A DNA stretch of 64,000 bases, taken from assembly GCA_934754515.1 (NCBI GenBank), contig CAKVIG010000011.1, positions 1 through 64,000 on the forward strand, given 5' to 3'. The position numbers and the translations under genes were made by a program. This DNA is from an uncultured Candidatus Melainabacteria bacterium. GTDB lineage: Bacteria; Cyanobacteriota; Vampirovibrionia; Gastranaerophilales; Gastranaerophilaceae. Shown here in pieces: positions 59,743 through 64,000 of this stretch; position 1 is the first letter of the stretch; every line of letters begins with the position of its first letter. The notes under the pieces were generated by a model that did no database searches, had not been told where the DNA came from, and saw nothing but the letters and a program-made list of their open reading frames with translations.

Positions 59743-59943
59743 TTAAAACTTAGATAACAACATATTGAAAATTACATCCACAAAATAAATAAAAACAGTG
59801 AATATAAAAACAATAGCAACAACAAAGAATGTTTCTACAACAACCTGATGTTTTTCAGGCCAAGTAATCTTGCCCCACTCAGTCTTTACGCCTTTAAAAT
59901 AAGTAATAACATTTTTCTTTATTGTTTCAAAAGTATCATTCAT
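59743..59943 (-). CDS. secE: Preprotein translocase subunit SecE
   Basis: A 66-aa protein with a cytoplasmic amphipathic helix (VKTEWGKITWPEKHQV, the SecE signature) and one transmembrane helix (about 37-60). It stabilises SecY in the translocon. It sits between tRNA-Trp and nusG, 25 bases from the latter, as in most bacteria. AAAAAGG precedes ATG. Confidence 0.93.
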   Translation of the reverse strand: MNDTFETIKKNVITYFKGVKTEWGKITWPEKHQVVVETFFVVAIVFIFTVFIYFVDVIFNMLLSKF

Positions 59944-59968
59944 TTTAATAACCTTTTTCTATAAAAAT

Positions 59969-60041
59969 CGCGCCCTGAAGGACTCGAACCCTCGACATCC
60001 GGTTTTGGAGACCGACGTTCTACCAACTGAACTAAGGACGC
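59969..60041 (-). tRNA. trnW: tRNA-Trp (CCA anticodon)
   Basis: On the reverse strand the 73-base gene folds into a cloverleaf. A 7-bp acceptor stem forms between GCGTCCT and AGGGCGC with one G-T pair. The D arm is TTCAGTTGGTAGAAC, the anticodon loop contains CTCCAAA, and the T arm GAGGGTTCGAGTCC. The discriminator is G, as expected for Trp. No CCA is encoded. It lies between rpmG and secE, a conserved arrangement. Confidence 0.97.
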
Positions 60042-60128
60042 ATATAAAAGGGAATAAGACTTTCGGTAATAAGGGAATAAGAGATTTTAAATTTTCTTTT
60101 GCCCTTATTACCAGTGCTTATTTCCTTA

Positions 60129-60296
60129 TTACTTAGTTTCCTTGTGAGTTGTGTGTTTTTTGCAAGTTGGGCAGTATTTGCTCAATTCTAATCTGTCTTT
60201 AACATTCTTTTTGTTTTTAACAGTTGTGTAATTTCTTTCCTTGCAATCCTCACAAGCTAGAACTACCATTCTATCGTTTTTACCTTTGATACCCAT
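60129..60296 (-). CDS. rpmG: 50S ribosomal protein L33
   Basis: A 55-aa protein (MGIKGKNDRMVV...): CEDC near 15-18 and CPTC near 43-46 are the zinc-binding Cys pairs of the L33 zinc form. ERNYTTVKNKKN matches the family core. It is the first gene of the tRNA-Trp, secE, nusG, rplK, rplA cluster. The stop is TAA at 60129-60131. Confidence 0.93.
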   Translation of the reverse strand: MGIKGKNDRMVVLACEDCKERNYTTVKNKKNVKDRLELSKYCPTCKKHTTHKETK

Positions 60297-60357
60297 TTTT
60301 AAGTTCCTTTATATTTACCTTTTATTGCTATTTTATAAATAATTTTGACCTTTTTAA

Positions 60358-60382
60358 AAAGAATGTGCTGAACACATTCTTT
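60358..60382. promoter_or_regulatory. Hairpin in the rpmG leader
   Basis: AAAGAATGTG (60358-60367) and CACATTCTTT (60373-60382) form a 10-bp stem with a 5-base loop. On the reverse strand it is followed by TTTTTAAAAAGG, so it could be an attenuator in the ribosomal-protein leader, or simply the end of an upstream transcript. Confidence 0.4.
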
Positions 60383-60522
60383 CTTTAAATCGGCGTATAA
60401 GTTAATACTAAAATAAACATAAATAAATTGCAAATTATTGTAAAGATTTTTTAAAATTTGTTTTAATCGAACAACAATCACATTTTGAGCGCACAGCTAA
60501 TGACAATAATAACATACAAAAT

Positions 60523-60637
60523 TAATGGTGCAAAAATTTGCACCCTACCTTCTTTAAATGGAAAATGGAAAATTGTTATAAATAATTTTCAATTGTCCAT
60601 TATCCATTTTCAATTTAGAAAAAGTAGCACCATTAAC
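60523..60637. repeat. Decayed copy of the GGTGCAA inverted-repeat element
   Basis: AATGGTGCAAAAATTTGCACCCTAC at 60523-60547 matches the left arm at 41611 with one base difference. A truncated right arm 'gtagcaccattaac' lies at 60624-60637. The centre carries a different purine-rich inverted repeat, so elements may have nested. Confidence 0.65.
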
Positions 60638-60697
60638 ATTACCTTCTTCAATTTAGAAAAACTTTTATGCTAAAATTAATTCAAAGAGGAGTAAAAA

Positions 60698-61978
60698 ATG
60701 ATTAAATCAATTATTTTAGCCGCAGGCAAAGGCACAAGAATGAAATCCGATATGCCAAAAGTTTTACATACAATTTTTGATAAAACTCTTGTCGGATATG
60801 TTATAGATGCAGTAAACAATACAGGTTTAGCTGATGAAAACTTTGTAATAGTAGGTCATCAGGCTGAAAAAGTAGAAGAATACATCAACAAAAATTATGA
60901 TAACGCAAAATGCGTTCTTCAATCTCCACAGCTGGGAACAGGTCACGCAGTTAGCATGGCGCTACCATATCTAAAAGACTTTGATGGCGAAGTTGTAATT
61001 TTAAATGGCGATTTACCACTTATTACATCCGATACAATAAAAGAATTTGTAGAATTCCATAAAAATAAAAAATCTGATGTTACAGTTATGAGTGCTAATT
61101 TTGATGACCCTACAAACTATGGACGCATAATCAGAAATTCAGACGGAACATTAAACGCTATCGTAGAAGAAAAAGATACAAGTCCTGAACAAAAGAAAGT
61201 TAAAGAAATTAACGTTGGATGTTATTGTTTAAATTGGACAAAAGTTAAAAATGCATTTAATGAATTAAAAACAGATAATGCACAAGGCGAATACTATCTT
61301 ACTGATATTGTAAAATGGGCAAATAATCAAAAGCTTTCTGTTAATGCCTATATTATCAAGGATAACGATGAAACATTCGGAATTAATTCTAAAGCACATT
61401 TAGCAGAAGCTACAAAAATGTTAAATAACAGAATAATCCAAAAGCATCTTGATAACGGAGTTCAAATAATTGACCCTGCTACAACTTGGATTTCTCCAGA
61501 AACCGAAATAGGTGCAGACACAATAATTTATCCGTCTTGTTACATAAACGGCAAAAATAAAATCGGTAAACATTGCAAAATAGGACCATTTGCTCATTTA
61601 AGAGGCGACGTTGTATTAGAAGATTACGTTAAAATCGGCAATTTTGTAGAAGTTAAAAAAACTACAATAAAATCACACACTAATGCTTGTCATTTAACAT
61701 ATCTTGGTGATAGTGAAATCGGTTCTAACGTAAATATCGGTGCGGGTACGATTACTGCTAATTACAACCCTTTAACAAAAGTAAAAAGTAAAACTATAAT
61801 TAAAGACAATGTTAAAATCGGTTCTAATTCTGTATTAGTAGCACCTGTTACGATTGAAGAAGGTGCAAATGTAGGTGCTGTCGGAGTAATTACAAAAAAC
61901 ATTCCTGAATGGTCTTTAGCGATTACTCGTTCACCTTTGAAATTAATTGAAGGATGGGTTAAAAAACATTTAAAATAA
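60698..61978 (+). CDS. glmU: Bifunctional GlmU (GlcNAc-1-P uridyltransferase / acetyltransferase)
   Basis: A 426-aa protein: an N-terminal nucleotidyltransferase with LAAGKGTRMKSDMPKVLH (7-24) and LGTGHAV, then a left-handed beta-helix with hexapeptide repeats from about 245 (IGADTIIYPSC, IGKHCKIGPFAHLRGD). It acetylates glucosamine-1-phosphate and uridylates it to UDP-GlcNAc, the precursor of peptidoglycan and LPS. It is about 20-30 residues shorter than the E. coli enzyme, through a shorter C-terminal tail. It has a GAGGAG site and its own terminator. Confidence 0.95.
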   Translation: MIKSIILAAGKGTRMKSDMPKVLHTIFDKTLVGYVIDAVNNTGLADENFVIVGHQAEKVEEYINKNYDNAKCVLQSPQLGTGHAVSMALPYLKDFDGEVVILNGDLPLITSDTIKEFVEFHKNKKSDVTVMSANFDDPTNYGRIIRNSDGTLNAIVEEKDTSPEQKKVKEINVGCYCLNWTKVKNAFNELKTDNAQGEYYLTDIVKWANNQKLSVNAYIIKDNDETFGINSKAHLAEATKMLNNRIIQKHLDNGVQIIDPATTWISPETEIGADTIIYPSCYINGKNKIGKHCKIGPFAHLRGDVVLEDYVKIGNFVEVKKTTIKSHTNACHLTYLGDSEIGSNVNIGAGTITANYNPLTKVKSKTIIKDNVKIGSNSVLVAPVTIEEGANVGAVGVITKNIPEWSLAITRSPLKLIEGWVKKHLK

Positions 61979-61991
61979 TTATCTTTGTATA

Positions 61992-62033
61992 AAAAAGCGG
62001 AGATTTTGTTCAGATACAAAATCTCCGCTTTTT
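61992..62033. terminator. Bidirectional terminator between glmU and pdxA
   Basis: An 18-bp perfect stem (61992-62009 with 62016-62033) around a 6-base loop, beginning with A5 and ending with T5. It separates the convergent glmU and pdxA genes. Confidence 0.92.
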
Positions 62034-62041
62034 GTTTATAT

Positions 62042-62986
62042 TTAATATAAGCAATATTTGATAGCTTCTATCATTGATTCAGGATTTGCTATATTTTTAC
62101 CGGCAATATCAAACGCTGTTCCATGACTCGGAGAAGTTCTTATAATATCCAAACCAATTGTCATATTTACAGTTTTTTCTGAGGCAACAGCTTTAATAGG
62201 AATTAAACCTTGGTCGTGATAACAAGCTATATAACAATCATAAGGTGATTTTTCACCCCTTAAATAATTTTGCACTCCGCCAATAAACAAAGTATCAGCA
62301 GGCAATGGATTTGTAATATTTATACCGCGATTACGCACTGCTTCTATGGCAGGAATGATTATATCATCCTCTTCTGTTCCAATTATTCCATTTTCACCGG
62401 CATGAGGATTCAAAGCGCATAGCGCAAAAGACGGTTTTTTGATAAATAATTTGTTTTGAAAATAGCTTCTTAATCTTTCAACTTTTTCAATAATAACTTC
62501 TTTAGTAAGACAATTGCTTACATCTTTTAATGCACAATGTCTTGTTAACAATAGAACTCTAAAATCTCTTGACACAAATAGCATTTCAGCCTTTTGTCCT
62601 TTGTGCGCTAAGAACTTTTCCAAAACCTCAGTTTGCCCGTTAAAATTATGTCCTGCAAGGTGCATTGCTTCTTTTGAAGTCGGAGCCGTTACAATAAATT
62701 TAGGTTTAATTTCGCAAGCTTTTTCTAATGCTCTAAACGCGAAGTTGCCTGCGCTTGCTGAAACTTCCCCTGGAACGATTTTTTCGGGATAATCAATTTC
62801 TATAATTTCATAATTATTTTTTAAAATACCTGCGTTTGAATACGTATTCAAAATTTTAGAATTTGAAATTATAACAATGTCTTTTGGCGGCAAATTCAAT
62901 AAATTTAACGCTTTTATTGTGATTTCAGCACCAATCCCGTTCGGGTCGCCTGTTGTTATTGCAATTTTATTAGAGTAGTTATTCAT
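62042..62986 (-). CDS. pdxA: 4-hydroxythreonine-4-phosphate dehydrogenase (PdxA family)
   Basis: A 314-aa protein with the PdxA signatures ITTGDPNGIGAEI at the start, GHNFNGQTEVL, CALNPHAGENGIIGTEE, YDCYIACYHDQGLIPIK and SHGTAFDIAGK. The latter carry the metal-binding His residues. PdxA oxidises 4-phosphohydroxy-L-threonine in pyridoxal-phosphate synthesis; the PdxA2 subfamily instead acts on four-carbon acid sugar phosphates. The start overlaps the upstream kinase-like gene by 8 bases. That adjacency favours a PdxA2-like catabolic role, so the biosynthetic name is not certain. Confidence 0.88.
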   Translation of the reverse strand: MNNYSNKIAITTGDPNGIGAEITIKALNLLNLPPKDIVIISNSKILNTYSNAGILKNNYEIIEIDYPEKIVPGEVSASAGNFAFRALEKACEIKPKFIVTAPTSKEAMHLAGHNFNGQTEVLEKFLAHKGQKAEMLFVSRDFRVLLLTRHCALKDVSNCLTKEVIIEKVERLRSYFQNKLFIKKPSFALCALNPHAGENGIIGTEEDDIIIPAIEAVRNRGINITNPLPADTLFIGGVQNYLRGEKSPYDCYIACYHDQGLIPIKAVASEKTVNMTIGLDIIRTSPSHGTAFDIAGKNIANPESMIEAIKYCLY

Positions 62987-64000
62987 GGTATTTAAAATAA
63001 TTTAAAATTTCTATTAAAGTTTTTGTGTTACCTAAGTTGCCTGATTTTGTAACAATCCAACGATTATTTATATCAGAACAAATTGAAATTGCAGGCGCGA
63101 CTTCGTCTACAAGTTTTAATTCGTTTGATTTAATAGCCTTGCAACATTTATAAGATGTTTCTCCGCCCAACGTAATTAAGATTACGTTAATTTTTGCAAG
63201 CACTTTTTCTGTTAAAACAGCCAAATAATCAGTAATTTTAACTGCTAATTTATCTTTAGTTAATTCTGCATTAAAAGAATCTTCCGAAAAGCCGTCAAAG
63301 TTTGCAATTAAGTGTGAAGTGTGTACGACAACAGTAATTCCGCTTGATAAATTTCTGTAAATTCTGTCAACAATATCCTCGGTTACGCCATCTAAAATGT
63401 CTTTAACATCAAGTGCAATGAAATTAACATTTTCGATATCGTCAGACTGTTCAAGTTTTGCAATCTGCTCTGCCGTAATTTGTGTTGCTGTACCTGAAAC
63501 TACAAATTTTGGTAATTTTTCCAAATGCAAAGGCTCATGTTCTTTTTCAATTCCTGATAACCAAAATTTACCCAAAACTTGTGCGCCCGCAGCTGTTCCT
63601 GTCGGAAGCAATTTTTTGTCACATTTTTTGATAGCCAATGCGATTTGTTCAATATCGGTAATTGAAGTTGCGTCAGCTACGATAAGCTTTTTACCTTCTT
63701 TTATCAATTCATTAATCTTAATTAAGATAGGTCCTGCGCCGTTCATTACTGTTTTTAAATCAATGGTTCCAACCAAATTCTTTTGCTTATCTTCAAGCTG
63801 TGACATCAAAAGAGTCGGAACATGTGATTCCAATATAGGAGAATGCGGATCCATCGCCATTTCAGTTCTACCCAGCGGAACTCCTTTTAGCAAATGATAT
63901 CCACCAACCGTAATTCTACCTTCTTGCGGGAATGCAGGCATAATGATTGCCGCATCATAACCCAAAATTTGAAGCATCGTTAAAGTTTCTTTTGCGATAT
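62979..64000 (-). CDS. Four-carbon acid sugar kinase family (DUF1537), partial
   Basis: The gene is cut at the window edge; its start lies beyond 64000 and the reading frame stays open to the last base. Visible residues include IIMPAFPQEGRITVGGYHLL, GRTEMAMDPHSPI and the C-terminal ITLGGETSYKCCKAI and VTKSGNLG. These are typical of OtnK/DtnK (D-erythronate/threonate kinase, formerly DUF1537). The stop overlaps the pdxA-family start by 8 bases, matching the known kinase-PdxA2 pairing for four-carbon acid sugar breakdown. The specific sugar is unknown. Confidence 0.82.
   Translation of the reverse strand, partial: IAKETLTMLQILGYDAAIIMPAFPQEGRITVGGYHLLKGVPLGRTEMAMDPHSPILESHVPTLLMSQLEDKQKNLVGTIDLKTVMNGAGPILIKINELIKEGKKLIVADATSITDIEQIALAIKKCDKKLLPTGTAAGAQVLGKFWLSGIEKEHEPLHLEKLPKFVVSGTATQITAEQIAKLEQSDDIENVNFIALDVKDILDGVTEDIVDRIYRNLSSGITVVVHTSHLIANFDGFSEDSFNAELTKDKLAVKITDYLAVLTEKVLAKINVILITLGGETSYKCCKAIKSNELKLVDEVAPAISICSDINNRWIVTKSGNLGNTKTLIEILNYFKYHE

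Larger units (their letters stand above)
60297..60697. other. Divergent intergenic region between rpmG and glmU
   Basis: No gene is seen. A 10-bp hairpin lies 60-85 bases upstream of rpmG (60358-60382). From 60523 a partial copy of the 'aatggtgcaaaaatttgcaccctac' repeat is followed by purine-rich 'atggaaaatgg' arms with a matching pyrimidine arm (about 60557-60620) and a residual 'gtagcaccatt' end. The end contains the glmU promoter and GAGGAG site. Confidence 0.55.

Noticed and set aside
60485..60673. 62-codon frame before glmU
   Set aside because: Lies in repeat DNA (GGTGCAA element and purine-rich arms), without a recognisable product.

Overview
The window is an AT-rich bacterial chromosome segment and reads as a non-photosynthetic relative of Cyanobacteria, most likely a gut-type Vampirovibrionia/Melainabacteria (Gastranaerophilales). 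Three things point that way: a Ycf45-like R3H AAA+ ATPase typical of cyanobacteria and plastids, a fused B12-binding/radical SAM + DUF2344 protein in the single-chain cyanobacterial form, and a possible DUF1822-like protein. These sit beside an outer-membrane lifestyle (LptB, LptF/G, MlaE, an RND efflux pump with TolC), flagellin, and a fermentative sodium-pumping decarboxylase. The taxonomy is inferred from gene content only; no 16S sequence is present.

Layout. 1-460: 3' end of a 23S rRNA, a 5S rRNA and a terminator. 522-4189: a UbiA-type prenyltransferase, then a reverse-strand lptB-lptF/G-glycosidase operon. 4190-8338: a repeat-rich island carrying a flagellin with a beta-helix insertion and a small unknown gene behind a sigma-28-like promoter. 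8339-14839: a reverse-strand three-gene operon of unknown function (zinc-ribbon STAND-like ATPase, acidic repeat protein, acidic single-pass membrane protein). 15043-29274: lytic transglycosylase, SIMPL protein, RicT-like PSP1 protein, gpsA, a lysozyme/LysM/amidase hydrolase, an IS3 remnant, a RelA/SpoT-type synthetase-like protein, two PlsC acyltransferases, pgk and a large membrane protein. 29564-33546: birA with an oxaloacetate-decarboxylase-type Na+ pump (gamma, alpha, beta). 33793-41588: mlaE, enolase, ilvC, a Cys-rich exported protein, rsmI, RNase E/G and a lipoprotein. 41940-48721: the radical SAM protein, a zinc-metallopeptidase-like membrane protein, unknowns and the Ycf45-like ATPase. 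49100-54982: a tripartite efflux operon. 55146-64000: a CooC-like ATPase overlapping folD, a reverse-strand translation cluster (rpmG, tRNA-Trp, secE, nusG, rplK, rplA, then rpmB), glmU, pdxA and a partial four-carbon acid sugar kinase-like gene.

How genes work together. BirA is encoded with its probable substrate, the biotinyl domain of the decarboxylase alpha subunit. The beta and gamma subunits would turn decarboxylation into a Na+ gradient. LptB with LptF/G and MlaE indicate envelope lipid transport. The flagellin, the unknown gene at 7327 and the signal-peptide-less transglycosylase at 15043 look like part of a motility regulon, the last two through sigma-28-like promoters.

Most unusual material. 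(i) Several proteins without a classical signal peptide share an N-terminal tag: a Met-Asn-Ile-like start followed by a short Ser-Phe-Lys/Gln-Gly-like motif. One is an alarmone-synthetase-like protein retaining all the expected synthetase residues. (ii) Families of GC-richer palindromic repeats are dispersed through intergenic DNA, and one copy lies in frame inside the radical SAM gene. (iii) The three-gene acidic operon has no recognised function.
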